Source of the DNA: Coffea arabica
Lineage: Eukaryota > Streptophyta > Magnoliopsida > Gentianales > Rubiaceae
DNA length: 64,000 nucleotides
NCBI RefSeq assembly: GCF_036785885.1
Contig: NC_092310.1
Span: 868,001 to 932,000, forward strand
Direction: 5' to 3'
Below are positions 10,218 through 21,335 of the stretch, one piece after another. Numbering within the stretch: the stretch's first letter is position 1; each line of letters opens with the position of its first letter. A model generated the notes under the pieces. It worked only from the letters and a program-made list of their open reading frames with translations. It had not been told where the DNA came from and did not search any database. The translations under genes were made by a program, and so were the position numbers.

Positions 10218-11768
10218 TTTTTTTTTTTTTTTTTCCGAAACGTTAGAAATTTTATATCACAACCAAGCTATACACTGTTGGAGCAAGGGCTCCTATTTTA
10301 ACAATAGTGCATTTAGCACTCTGGGGTGGAGTAATTCCACTCCATATCACAAAAGTTTAGAAGAGCAATTTTGCTCAAACTATAGCACAGACTATCAATG
10401 TCCTCATTTAACCTATCAAAAAAGCACATTCGAAACCATGAAGTCATTTTCTGAATGTCCTCAATTATAGTGGCTAACTCCAAACTTCTGGCTTTTCCAG
10501 CTCGTATTTGATCAAGTAGCTTTCTATCCTCAATTCGTATCTTGATGTCTTGCCATCCTTTTGTTGCTGCTTTGATCATACAAAGCCTCACAGCCTCTGC
10601 ATTGTCCTGAGCCTTGTTCCCTGCTTGTCTTTCCTTTAGCGACCAGGCTGCAATTCCTTGGCTTGCACCATTCACAGCTGTGATGCCTATGCCAAAGGAG
10701 TTGTTTCCAATCTGGTGTTGAGTTGCCAGCTTTAACGTTACCACATCTGAGCAAGTTTGCTCTCTTCGATTGGTCTCTTCTTGCCTTCTTGTTTCTGCTG
10801 TACTTTTCCTTGGTCGTTGCTGCAATGCTTCCTGGTACTCTTTCCATTCCTTAGCAGCTTTTTCACTCACTTTAAGGGGATGTTGTTGTGCTGATTTGAA
10901 AATTCTGTCATTTCTCGATTTCCAAATTTGCCACAGCACATTGACAGTTAGTGCTATGTGATCATCCCCTTCTTTCCTGGTTCTTGCATGCAACATCATG
11001 GAGGTCCACCATTGTTTGAAACAGCCTGTTTAGTCTTCCAATCCGTCCCAGTTAACTAATGCAAATTTCCATATTCCTTTTGCTATCTTGCATTGCAGCA
11101 GTAAGTGTTCAATTGATTCCTCTTTTTCTCCACATCCGCAGCATATTGGTTCCCCTCTTCTTGTTCTATGGAAGATTTGAGCCTTTGTTGGTATTCCATT
11201 ATTGATGCACTTCCACACAAATATTTTCAATTTATATTTGATAGGTAACTTCCAAAGATTCTTCCATAGTTTCCTATCTGTTTGATGATAGCTGCATCCT
11301 GTTCCTTTGTTCCTTTCTTCCCTTCGTTTCCTCTTCTCTTCCTGCAGATATTTGTAGCCAGATGCTACAGTGTATTGACCTGTGTTGCAGTGTTTCCATA
11401 TCAAACAGTCTCCTCTTTCTGCTAAGCTTAATGGGATATTGAGGATGTTTTCTGCATCTTCCCTCTTAAACACTTTGAATATTAGCACTCTATTCCATCT
11501 ATGCTGAGCAATGAGTTGTGATACCTTTTGTAAACTACATCCCTCTGGTTCCTGGGTTTGGATCCTACCTCCACTGTTGTTGTTGATCCAGCTGTCCTTC
11601 CAAATGTTGGTCCCTCTTCCGTTTCCTATCCTTTTTTTGCACCCAACTTTAATTACCTCTCTGGCACTCATCAAACTTTGCCAAATCCAGGATGCGTTTT
11701 TGGGGGTCTTGCACTCAAGCAGTGGGCCATCTTTGAAGTACCTACTTTTCAAAAACTTACTTACTTTT
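10218..11768 (-). mobile_element. 5'-truncated LINE (L1-type) retrotransposon
   Basis: Flanked by a 15-bp target duplication CTAATACTCTTTTAG at 10203-10217 and 11769-11783, with a poly-T (A-tail) run at 10218-10234. Only the C-terminal part of ORF2 was inserted. It lies within the SINE-like element above. Confidence 0.85.
10313..11768 (-). pseudogene. LINE ORF2 C-terminal part (zinc-binding RT region and RNase H-like domain)
   Basis: One frame, broken by a single in-frame TAA at 11030-11032. The upstream part carries the zf-RVT region (GQYTVASGYKYL, LPIKYKLKIFVWKCINNGIP, CCGCGEKEESIEHLLLQC). The downstream part has ALTVNVLWQIWKSRN and an RNase H-like domain (GIGITAVNGASQGIAAWS, NAEAVRLCMIKAA, DRKLLDQIRAG). 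Endonuclease and polymerase domains are absent because of 5' truncation, so it cannot move on its own. Confidence 0.85.
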
Positions 11769-11825
11769 CTAATACTCTTTTAGTGGCCAACTATTCTAGG
11801 AGCAGTTAGTTTTTGTAAACTAATA

Positions 11826-12541
11826 TTTGATTAGGAACAAGCATTGGTTTCTCTTGAACTTTTTCAGAGTTTAGGAACAAGTGCAGAGGAATTTGTTCAT
11901 TTCTTGAGGTAATACAAATGTTTGTGTATAGCAAGTGCAATATCAGACAAAATGTGGGAAGAGGGTGTATTAATTTCACATTTCAAATTTCAAAATTTTG
12001 GAATAGTTAAAATGATAAGATATTGAGTGATGATATTGTCTACGTCTATATGGAGGACACGCCTTGTTTAATGCAGCTACATGATTGATAATAATTCACC
12101 AGTTGACATAACAACCGTGAGGTAGGTTATTGCACAAAAGCAATACAAAACCCGTCTATTAAGCATAACATTTGATAGCAAGCTTTCCAAGTTTCACAAT
12201 AATGCAACACTTAATAATGCTGCAACACCTTATGTTGAAGAAGTAATCCTAGTCTACTATGTTGAAGAAGTAAGGATAGCGGGGTACAAATAATTGTCAA
12301 TGCAATCATGTATAAATGGTGTAATACTTTTCAAGTAGGTTGTAATTCGTCACAAATTAGTTGTACAGTTTTATAATAGTCATGTTATAACCAACTGCCG
12401 TTTATATAGGATTGTACACGTCAATTACGTCAAAATTACGTGATCTGAGTCATACATCTTCAAAATCTACACTGATGACTAAATTCGGACGGTAGATTGT
12501 TTGGGACGATTGCCCTTGTCTCTTTCTAACAACCGTGCCTA
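11826..12541. other. Intergenic stretch without recognised gene
   Basis: AT-rich single-copy-looking DNA between the SINE/LINE pair and the hAT-like MITE. Nothing is recognised. Confidence 0.4.
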
Positions 12542-12549
12542 TCCCTTGT

Positions 12550-12828
12550 CAATGTTTTTAAATTCGGATTGGAGAGTGAACAGGAAAACCTTCCGATTCA
12601 CGATTCGATTGGTTCGACCACGGTTCAGAGATTTAATAATTTTTTAATTCATTTTAGTATTAAGAATTATAAATAAAACTAAAATATTTATTTTAGAAAA
12701 TAAAAACTTGTTGAACCTTCTGATTTTTACCAGTTCAATTAATTTTTTGATTTTTTAATTGAATCGGACCGAAAATATGGCCGGTTCACGGTTCAACCGA
12801 TCGGTCCGATCCAATTTTAAAAAACATT
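12550..12828. mobile_element. hAT-like MITE, about 279 bp
   Basis: Left end CAATGTTTTTAAATTCGGAT and right end (reverse complement) AATGTTTTTTAAAATTGGAT are inverted repeats. The flanks share CCCTTGT within a near 8-bp duplication (TCCCTTGT at 12542-12549, GCCCTTGT at 12829-12836). Same family as 13448-14933. Confidence 0.65.
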
Positions 12829-13068
12829 GCCCTTGTTGCAAATAACTGGCTACCCAAGTCCCTACTCCCTAGGCAAAAGAAAAAATAAATAATACAAAAA
12901 AGAAAAAGTTACCGGATTAGTAGTTAGGCTGAGCAAACCAGGAAAGGAAAGCTTGTATACCTTGGAAGGTGGAAACAAAGCCAAGGAAGTTGTTGAAAAA
13001 TGAAACCACAAAAAGAAAAAAAAAATAAAAAAGCTGAAAGAAAGAAACAGGCAGAATGAAATGGCAAA

Positions 13069-13088
13069 GGGGGGGGGGGGGGGGGGGG
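13069..13088. repeat. (G)20 homopolymer followed by G5
   Basis: Twenty consecutive G, then AGGGGG. A long G-run like this can form G-quadruplexes and slips in replication and sequencing, so the exact length is unreliable. Confidence 0.85.
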
Positions 13089-13409
13089 AGGGGGCAGGAG
13101 GAGGCTTCACTTTTGAGATTTGTGCAGAAAATGTAGATCTTCTGGGGACTCGTTTGCATGCAAACAGACAAAGGTCCACGCTTGCGTGTCGAGAGTCGAG
13201 ACCACTCCGCTCCGTTCCCAGCATCTAAAGCTGAGGTCCCAACTCCCAATATTATAACACGGCCACGGCTTCCCTTAGCTGTATTCTGTAGCATTTTGTA
13301 CAAGAGGAGCCACCAAACCAATTACTACTCTCATCTTTCACATTCCAAAATCCACATTTTTAATGTCTGTGTGCCTTGTTCTGTTCCCTTTCGAACTCCT
13401 GTTGTTTCT

Positions 13410-13428
13410 TCTCTCTCTCTCTCTCTCT
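13410..13428. repeat. (CT)n microsatellite
   Basis: A short pure CT run directly left of the hAT-like element at 13448. Confidence 0.8.
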
Positions 13429-13447
13429 TTATTTTCTTCGTCCTACT

Positions 13448-14933
13448 CTATGTTTTCAGACTCGGACCGGATATTGACTCGGCTGAGCTCAGGGGTCAGA
13501 GGTCAATGGGTTCGACCGGGTTCAACCGGGGTCAAATTAAATGACATCATAAATATGTCATAAATATTTATTAATAATATTTAATCAAAATAAGATATAA
13601 AATTTATCTTTAAATTGGTGGTTTACAACTTCATAAGTTTAGATTTGTCATAACTTCAATGTTATTAATAAAAATTATTTTGAAATTAAAATATTATGTA
13701 AAATATCTAAAAGCATGCTAATATCAATAAAGGTGTATACATATGTGTTTGATGTTTCAAAGCTGTTTAACAAGAAAGTGCAAAGAAATTAGAACAATCA
13801 AATAGTAATTCATATAATTTAATGCATATTTACAAGTTCAAAGTTAAATTTGTGGAGAATATTTATAGACTATGAAACATTTTTAGGTATGTTAATAGTT
13901 TTTCAATATCCAAGGGGTTAGAATACAATATTGAAAAAGCTTTTTGAACCCTACATTAATATTCCCCCAATTCCTTCCTCCTTTACCTCTAACCGCCGAC
14001 AAAGGCTTTTCTAAACTAGTGCAACCTTTTCTTGTTCCTGTTCTCCGTTCATTCCACTCTTCCTTTTTTCTTTTTCTTTTTTTTTTTTAAAAAAAATCCA
14101 AAGAAGGATAGAACATAGAAGGCCGCATAAGCTCTCAAGTCTCAAGGCCATCGGTGGCAAAAGCTCTTAGGCAGCCACTCCGAATGTTTTGAGAAACATT
14201 TCCCCTGTGTTTTGAGATGGACGAATTCGAAGAGGTTGAGCAATCTTTAAGTTTTTCCAGCGAATTTTTGACAATGCTGTTGATTTTTTAGTTCTCTTGA
14301 TATGGATTCAGTGCAAGAGTAAGCTTTACAATAGACATTGAAGTCTTGTCTGTTCTGGGTTCTAACTACAACTTCAAGAACAAAGTGGACAAGCTAGTCT
14401 TGTCCATTCTTTCTGCTTTTCGTTTTTTTTTTTGAGTTTTTTTTTCCATTCTTATTTCTTATTTCTTTTCAGGATTTCCATTCTTATATCCTTAGGTATT
14501 TATTTTCAAAACTAACAAATAATCAAACTTTTATCTTTTTTCTTCAATCTGCTCTTTTCTTCATCTCTTTTTTTTTTTTTTTTTTTGGTATTTTCCCCAT
14601 ATCTAAGATTAAATCTTATTTAGAAAACGATATCAAGCACTGATTGTGGTGGCTAAATTGAAGGAGCTGAGGAGGTGAAAATGGGTTTTAGAGAGGTGAG
14701 AGATCAGGAGGATTTTAGATGGGCAAAGAAAAAAAAAAAAAAGGCAACAAAAAGGGCAAACAAAAAAACCGGGTTCTTATCGGTTTTACCGGTTTCCGGT
14801 CAAACCCGGTTTTGACCCGGGCTTGGCCGAGTTTCTGTCATCCGAGTTTTTAGAGCAGCTCGGACCGGACACTTGACCGGTTCCCGGTTGAACCGGTCGG
14901 ACCGGCCGGTCCGGTCCGAGTTTAAAAACATGG
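13448..14933. mobile_element. hAT-like non-autonomous element, 1.49 kb
   Basis: Terminal repeats CTATGTTTTCAGACTCGG and (reverse complement of the right end) CCCATGTTTTTAAACTCGG are followed by CGGACCGG-type subterminal motifs. An exact 8-bp target duplication GTCCTACT lies at 13440-13447 and 14934-14941. No transposase frame is visible. The internal part is T/A-rich with CCGGTTT/GACCGG motif clusters at the ends. Confidence 0.75.
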
Positions 14934-15286
14934 GTCCTACTTTGATAGTCTTATTTTTCTTTTTCATCTATTTCAAATTATGATCCACTTTTCAATTGAA
15001 GAATGTAGTTGTCTTTTAATTTGTCTAAAATATCCTTATTTAATGTAAGTTGTTATTACTATAAATTACCTTAGTTAATATAGATTGTTAATATTGAATA
15101 TAACTTTATCCCATTTAATGCATTTAGATTTTTCAAAACATATTGATATATGAAAAGCCAAATTTATTTAATGTAAGGGTATTTTAGAAAAATAACAATC
15201 TAATTTTATTTTTCCAACAAAATTAACTACTTTTTCTAAAATTGTGTGAAAAAAAACTAAGACTGTCAAAATGGGACACAGGGAAA
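14934..15286. mobile_element. Stowaway-like MITE, split by the hAT-like insertion
   Basis: Aligns along its length with the intact element at 34710-35060 (CTACTTTGATAGT, CTTTTTCATCTATTTCAAAT, AAGGGTATTTTAG, GTGTGAAAAAAAA, ACTAAGACTGTCAAAA). Its first few bases lie left of the hAT element (about 13432-13447). Its ends are degenerate. Confidence 0.65.
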
Positions 15287-16831
15287 TTTTTTTTTTTTTT
15301 TTTTGAGGAAAACAAGAATTTCATGTTGATGTTAACTCGAGGGCTCAAATTTTAATGCTATACGAGTAATTTTTTTATAAGAAATTATCAAAAATTACCC
15401 TTCTTAAATCAATTTATTTTCTTCACTTGTAAGTAGGATTATGCATTTCATAGGTCAGTCAGATAACTTTTCCTTATAAGCCTTGACAAAAATCATCAGA
15501 GTGACGGAATGAATTTTCTCTCCTTCTCCTTCGTAAGAGTACTTGTGAATCTGCATAATCATTGGACTTTAATGCATTCAATCTGACATGGACATGGTAA
15601 TACTGATTTTTACCATTCAAAGAAAGTAATAGGTGTATCAATGAACGTATAAATTCAATAATCCAATCCAAATAATAGGGTTTGAATTTGCATTTTAAGT
15701 AATCTCCTACTAATTAGAAATCTCTCAACACTTTTTGTCTAGTTTATTTGATTATAAAACAAGTGCTACCTGCCTTAAAAAGGACATTCCATTCTTAAAA
15801 AGAACACATTACAAAGAAGATGTTCATAACTTCACATTTCTCTTTGGTTTCAGTGTCATCCTGGAATCTATCTTCAATCCATTAGGTGCCTTATTTAAAA
15901 AAAAAAAAAAAATCTATTAGGTGCCTTTGATGGATTCTCTTGAGATACCTATGGTTTTCTTTCTGGTAAAACAAAAAAATAAAAGAGTTTTCTTTTTGGT
16001 TTTTGAGAAAACACAAAAGCCCATTTAGTAGTTAGCCACTTTAAGCTTTTTGTTGCTTGGACTTTTGCCCATTCACAAGTTAAGCCACTTTAAGACATCA
16101 AAGGAGATGAAAATTGCAAATAATCCATTGTGTAAAGTTTCTTTTTTTTTAAAAAAATATTTTATTTTTTTTCTCGAGTCTAAGAACCTCTATTTACAAT
16201 CCTTCCTATCTTACCCTCCGATCCAACCCGTCCCCTGTAAAGTTCTTTTATTTGAGGAGAATATTTTCCTGTTCGAGTTACCCTTCCCCTGATCCAACCC
16301 TCCGATCCACTTTAATCATCATCACTAAGCAACTAGAGTGGAAATTGTAATATTTCTGCCCAAACAAAATGCTAATAGAACAAGAAGGCGGGGTTATTTT
16401 CTCATCTATTGATACTTTAGTGGTATAGCTTTGTTAAATGGTTAGTGCTACTTAGTATTTTGAAAACGTCCACAAGGTATAATCTGCTTATCCGCTGAAA
16501 GATGCAAGACTGGATAACACAAGATTTGTAAATTGATACATGTAATTTCTTGCAACTTAGCCCAAAAAAAAAATTGCAAATTGAAAATATTCGGCCCAAA
16601 ACGTTTTTATTTGGCTAGGCTTTGGTGCATCCTTACCCAATGCAATCAAATAGGATATTCTCTCCCAGCCCAATCAACAATAACACAACTTTTTCAATCC
16701 ACAGTCCTCTCAACTTAGGATGGAATTGGGCCAGTTGGTTGCTAAGTCAGCCCCTACCCAGTATCCATACCTTTTAGTATTCTTTAGATGCATAAATGAA
16801 TTGATAAAAATTTTCTTATACTAACCCCATA
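15287..16831. other. Gene-free stretch before the Helitron
   Basis: AT-rich, with poly-T and poly-A runs and a short direct repeat around ATTAGGTGCC (15882 and 15918). No gene is recognised. Confidence 0.4.
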
Positions 16832-17029
16832 TCCTAAACTACATAAAGCCGCGAAGGCTTTGCTACAGTCAATTGTCCTGGTTTCCCTGTAATTTGCAGC
16901 TCATTTTGTCCTTTTTAGTCTTTTCGTGGGCTTCATGTAGCGCAATTGCTTCTGCTTCGCTTGTCCTTGTTGCTTGTTTTGTTGCTTTGTTCCCATTCTG
17001 CCCTTTCGCTTGGTACGCCTGTAATTTTG

Positions 17030-17220
17030 TCCCCAATTTTGTCCTTTTGTTTCTCCTCGATCTTCCGCTGTTGCCTGAGTTTACTCACGAATGTGGCTTT
17101 TCTCCCCAATTTCGTCCTTTTCTTTCTCCTCCGTTTTCCGCTGCTGTAATTGTTACCTTTGCTCCGCGATTTTGCCCTTTTCTTTCTCTTCCATTTTCGC
17201 TGCAATTGTTATGTCTAACT
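17030..17220 (+). repeat. Pyrimidine-rich tandem units near the Helitron 5' end
   Basis: About three units of 60-70 bp built on TTTTGTCCTTTT, TTTCTCCTC and TTCCGCTG. They create a long but low-complexity open frame (16873-17325) rich in Leu, Phe, Ser and Pro that I do not treat as a gene. Confidence 0.6.
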
Positions 17221-17756
17221 TTTATTCACCAAAATGTTAGCTTCTCGCTTTTATTTATTAAGTTTCTTTCGCATATAACTCCCTTAACTTTGTATTGTAT
17301 TAAGGTTCCTTTCTTCAAAATATAATTTTCCCTTCTCTTTTATATTTATTACGATATTCATTATTTAATATATATATATTAGCAAAAATGTTGATTCTGT
17401 GAAAAAATATACGAACCACTAAAAAATTATTTGTGCACCTAATATGTATACAACGGTATATAAATTCCATATTTATTAAGATATTCATTAATTAATATAT
17501 ATATTAGCAAAAATATTGATTTTGTGAACAAATATGCAAACTCAATAAAAAATCTTTATCTGTCTAATATGTATAGAACAGTATATAAACTTTCCTCTGC
17601 TCTTTTATATTTATTAACTTTCTTCAAAATATATATATTAGCAAAGATATTGATTTTCTAAAAAAAATACAAATCAATAAAAATTCTATGTGCATCTAAT
17701 ATATACAGAACAATATAAATTCTATGTGTTACATTATCTATTCGTTGATTTCGAAT

Positions 17757-18100
17757 GAGATATTAATTCATCAATAAATAAATTGCTTCATGATTAAATA
17801 AATATTTATTCATATATGCTATTCAATCAAACGTTATTAATCTTCGATATCAATGAACTAACGAACTCTTCAAAATTGTGTTCTCTTTAAATTTTTGAAT
17901 CTTATTAATTCCCAAAAAAAAATTGAGTAAGATATTGATTGATCAATAAATAAATTGCTTCATGATTAAATAAATATTTTTTCATATATGCTATTCAATC
18001 AAGCATTATTAATTTTCGATATCAATAGACTAACGGACTCTTCAAAATTGTGTTATCTTTAAATTTTAGAATCTTATTAATTCCCAAAAAATTAATGCAA
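17757..18100. repeat. Two-copy tandem repeat, period about 173 bp
   Basis: Units start at about 17757 and 17930, sharing ATAAATTGCTTCATGATTAA, TATGCTATTCAATCAA and CTTCAAAATTGTGTT, and both end TTATTAATTCCCAAAAAA. Confidence 0.8.
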
Positions 18101-18539
18101 GTACTATTCTTTCCAGCAACATTTATTTACATCAATCGATCTAATACTCATAGAATACAAAAATGATTATTTGATTAATAAATACAAATATATGATTTCT
18201 TAATTTCTAATATCACATTGTTAAAAATCTTTAATTTATATATGTTACTTCAATATCACATTGTTAATTTTTATATATGTCGACAAAAATAATGATTTTT
18301 TAGAAAAAAATATATATATCGACAGAAATTTTGTGTGTATCTAATAAATATAAATCAATTGTGCCACTTTGTATTAGCTTCCATTAATACGACCAATTTT
18401 TAAAAATATAGGATAATTTCCCTCTATTTCAAATGTAACTTCCATAATATTTGTTAACTACTAAATTATTAATTTAAAGCTTTTGCATTTTCGAGACTAT
18501 TTTTTGAGACTAAAAAAATATTAAATATCAAAAAATTAC

Positions 18540-20345
18540 GCAGGTCACTAAAAATCCTATGTATATCTAATACATACTAACGAATAAAAATTCTATATGT
18601 ATCTAATCAATATATATAAATCGATTATGTTGTTTTGTATTAATGCAGATCAATGAAAATTATATGTGTTTAACCTATATCTAATGTATATAAATTAATA
18701 ATACTGCCTTGTATTAACATATAATAAGTGTTATTTATATCAAATAATTATAATTTCGAGACTATTTCTATATTTATAATTTTCTCTCATTCTTTATATT
18801 TATCCGCTTATTTATTAACTCGCTTATTTATTAATTTTGTCGAAAGTGTGTACATTGAAAAAAATATTAACTATTAAAAAATACGCAAATCTCTAAAAAT
18901 GCTATGAACATCTAATACATAAAAATAGCATTTTTTATGTTTATTCGCTTATTTATTAATTTTCTCCAAAATGTATATTAGCAAAAATATTATATATGAA
19001 AAAAATGCAAATTCTTAAAAATCCTACGTACATCTAATATATGCAAATGAATAAAAATTCTATGTGTATCCAATCAGTATATATAAATCAATTATGCTGT
19101 TTCATATTAAATATAAAAAAAATATGCAGGTTACTATATACACAAATATATTAAATATCAAAAAAATATGCAAGTCACTAAAAATCCTATATACATCTAA
19201 TACATACAAACGAATAAAATTCTATATGAATCTAATCAATAGATAACAATATATATAAATCGATTATGGTGTTTTGTATTAATGCAGATCAATGAAAATC
19301 ATATATGATTAGCATGCATCTAATATATATAAATTAATAATACTACTTTGTATTAACATATAATAAGTGTTATTTATGTGAAATAATTATAATTTCGACA
19401 CTATTTCTATGTTTATAATTTTTCATCCTTCTTTATATTTATCTGCTTATTTATTAACTCACTTATTTATTAACTTTGTCAAAAGTGTGTGTATTGAAAA
19501 AAAAATACTAAATATCAAAAAATTACGCAAGTCACTAGAAATCCTTTGTATATCTAATACATACTAACGAATAAAAATTCTACATGTATCTAATCAATAT
19601 ATATAAATCGATTATGCTGTTTTGTATTAATGCAGATCAATGAAAATTATATGTGTTTAACCTATATCTAATATATATAAATTAATAATACTGCCTTGTA
19701 TTAACATATAATAAGTGTTATTTATATCAAATAATTATAATTTCGAGACTATTTCTATATTTATAATTTTCTCTCCTTCTTTATATTTATCCGCTCATTT
19801 ATTAACTCGTTTGTTTATTAATTTTGTCGAAAGTGTGTATATTGGCAAAAATATTAACTATTAAAAAAATACACAAATCGCTAAAAATGCTATGCACATC
19901 TAATACATAAAATAGCCTTCTTTTTATGTTTTTTCGCTTATTTATTAATTTTCTCCAAAATATATATATTAGCAAAAATATTAAATATGAAAAAATGCAA
20001 TTTCCTAGAAATCCTACGTACATCTAATATATGCAAATGAATAAAAATTCTATGGGTATCCAATCAGTATATATAAATCAATTATGCTGTTTCGTATTAA
20101 TACAAATCAATGAAAATCATATATACTTAACATGTATCTAATGTATATAAATTTAATTAATTTTCTCCAAAATGTATATATTAGCAAAAATATTAAATAT
20201 ATAAAAAATATGCAAATCGCTAAAAATCATACGTGCATCTAATATATGCAAATGAATACAAATTCTGTTTGTATCCAGTCAATATATATATATATATATA
20301 TATATATTTATTATGCTATTTCGTATTAATACAAATGAATGAAAA
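18540..20345. repeat. Higher-order repeat array inside the Helitron
   Basis: Blocks of about 360-400 bp recur at about 18540, 19165 and 19530 (shared: TAATGCAGATCAATGAAAA, AACATATAATAAGTGTTATT, ATAATTATAATTTCGA). A second block (CTAATATATGCAAATGAATA, CTATGTGTATCCAATCAGTA type) recurs at about 18990, 20000 and 20200. Copies differ by substitutions and short indels, so duplications happened in steps. Confidence 0.75.
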
Positions 20346-20705
20346 TCATATGTACTTGACATGTATCTAATATATATAAACTTAAAAAGAAATCAATCCC
20401 ATAGTTATTGATTCAAAAAACAATTATTCGATCAATAAATACAAATATATGATTCTAAATTTATAATTTCAAATTGTTAGAAATCCTTAATTTGTATATA
20501 TTATATTTATGAATTTATATTCTTCACTATATTTCTTTTCTTTTAGTTTTTCTAATACTAAACTCTTCCATTATCTAACACACGATTTTGAATTTTTGGT
20601 GAGTTTCATACAAATTACATTCCAATCAATATAATTCATACGTACACTACATTGCTACTCTGATTTCATAATACAACTACATTTTTTTCCCTATTTCTAT
20701 CTCAG

Positions 20706-20942
20706 GTACTTATTGGTGATATACCCTCGCATATACAAACAGACAACATAGGAATAATCAATTGCTATTATGCTAAAACTCGATGGATCTTTCAGCTAGA
20801 AGGAATAGAAATAATAGAAGATTAACCAATATTCACACAAAAACACTTCTTACATGAAGGAAGTGTCATCCTGTTCACCCTGCTCAATGAAAACAATTAT
20901 CATCTGCAGCTCATCAGCCCAGACTTTATCCAACAATCATAA
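20706..20942 (+). pseudogene. B3-like domain exon relic inside the Helitron
   Basis: After an acceptor-like TATCTCAG, 79 codons run in one frame with a single internal TAA. They read VLIGDIPSHIQTDNIG, later RWIFQLEGIEIIED, then after the stop KHFLHEGSVILFTLLNENN and YHLQLISPD. The IP, W-x-F-x-L, H-x-L-x-E-G and I-L-F pattern resembles plant B3 DNA-binding domains (REM type). The match rests on pattern only. The exon is probably captured and is not functional. Confidence 0.35.
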
Positions 20943-21335
20943 TTAAACATGTCCACTATAGTTTCTTGCACGTAGCAATTATATGTTCCCTAAATTTTCT
21001 TTATTCTACTTCCACTTATATTTAACAATATAAAAATAAACATATCGAAATTATTTCGAATTATTAACTTATCTCAACTCTTAAAAAATGATTTACATTC
21101 CATTAATTTAAATAATATTTACATCCTGTTACTCTTAAAAAATTAAATACAAATCACAACAATATTACTATATCTATTTATAAATATATTAATCCAATAT
21201 GTTGTTCCTCTATTTATTATTCCAACCCTACTATCATATAAAACACTCTAAACATTAATTATTAAATAAATCTTACATTACTCTTAAACAGTCAATAATG
21301 GGCACCCCGCGAAACTCGCGGGGCACAATGCCTAG

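Larger units (their letters stand above)
10012..11809 (-). mobile_element. SINE-like element interrupted by a LINE
   Basis: The outer element is bounded by a 16-bp target duplication TTTTTGTAAACTAATA at 9996-10011 and 11810-11825. Its own sequence is 10012-10217 plus 11784-11809, with a T-rich (A-tail on the minus strand) low-coordinate end, so it was retroposed in minus orientation. A related copy (ACTCCTACTCTAYACTAG and following sequence) is at about 43166-43340. Confidence 0.65.
16832..21335 (+). mobile_element. Putative non-autonomous Helitron, 4.5 kb
   Basis: The 3' end has the Helitron signature: a 7-bp GC-rich hairpin CCCCGCG-AAACT-CGCGGGG (21305-21323), eight bases, then CTAG (21332-21335) followed by T. 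The 5' end is taken as the TC of TCCTAAACTACATAAAGCCG after A at 16831, which fits insertion between A and T. No Rep/helicase frame is present. The interior is repetitive and AT-rich. The 3' end is well supported; the 5' end is an inference. Confidence 0.6.

Noticed and set aside
12862..13321. Minus-strand frames of 120 and 134 codons
   Set aside because: They run through the G20 homopolymer (poly-Pro) and other low-complexity DNA.
16873..17325. 150-codon plus-strand frame
   Set aside because: Low-complexity Leu/Phe/Ser/Pro product of pyrimidine-rich tandem repeats inside the Helitron.
18540..20345. Array-like spacing that might suggest a CRISPR array
   Set aside because: Units are hundreds of bases long, diverged and AT-rich in a plant genome; there are no short identical repeats with unique spacers.
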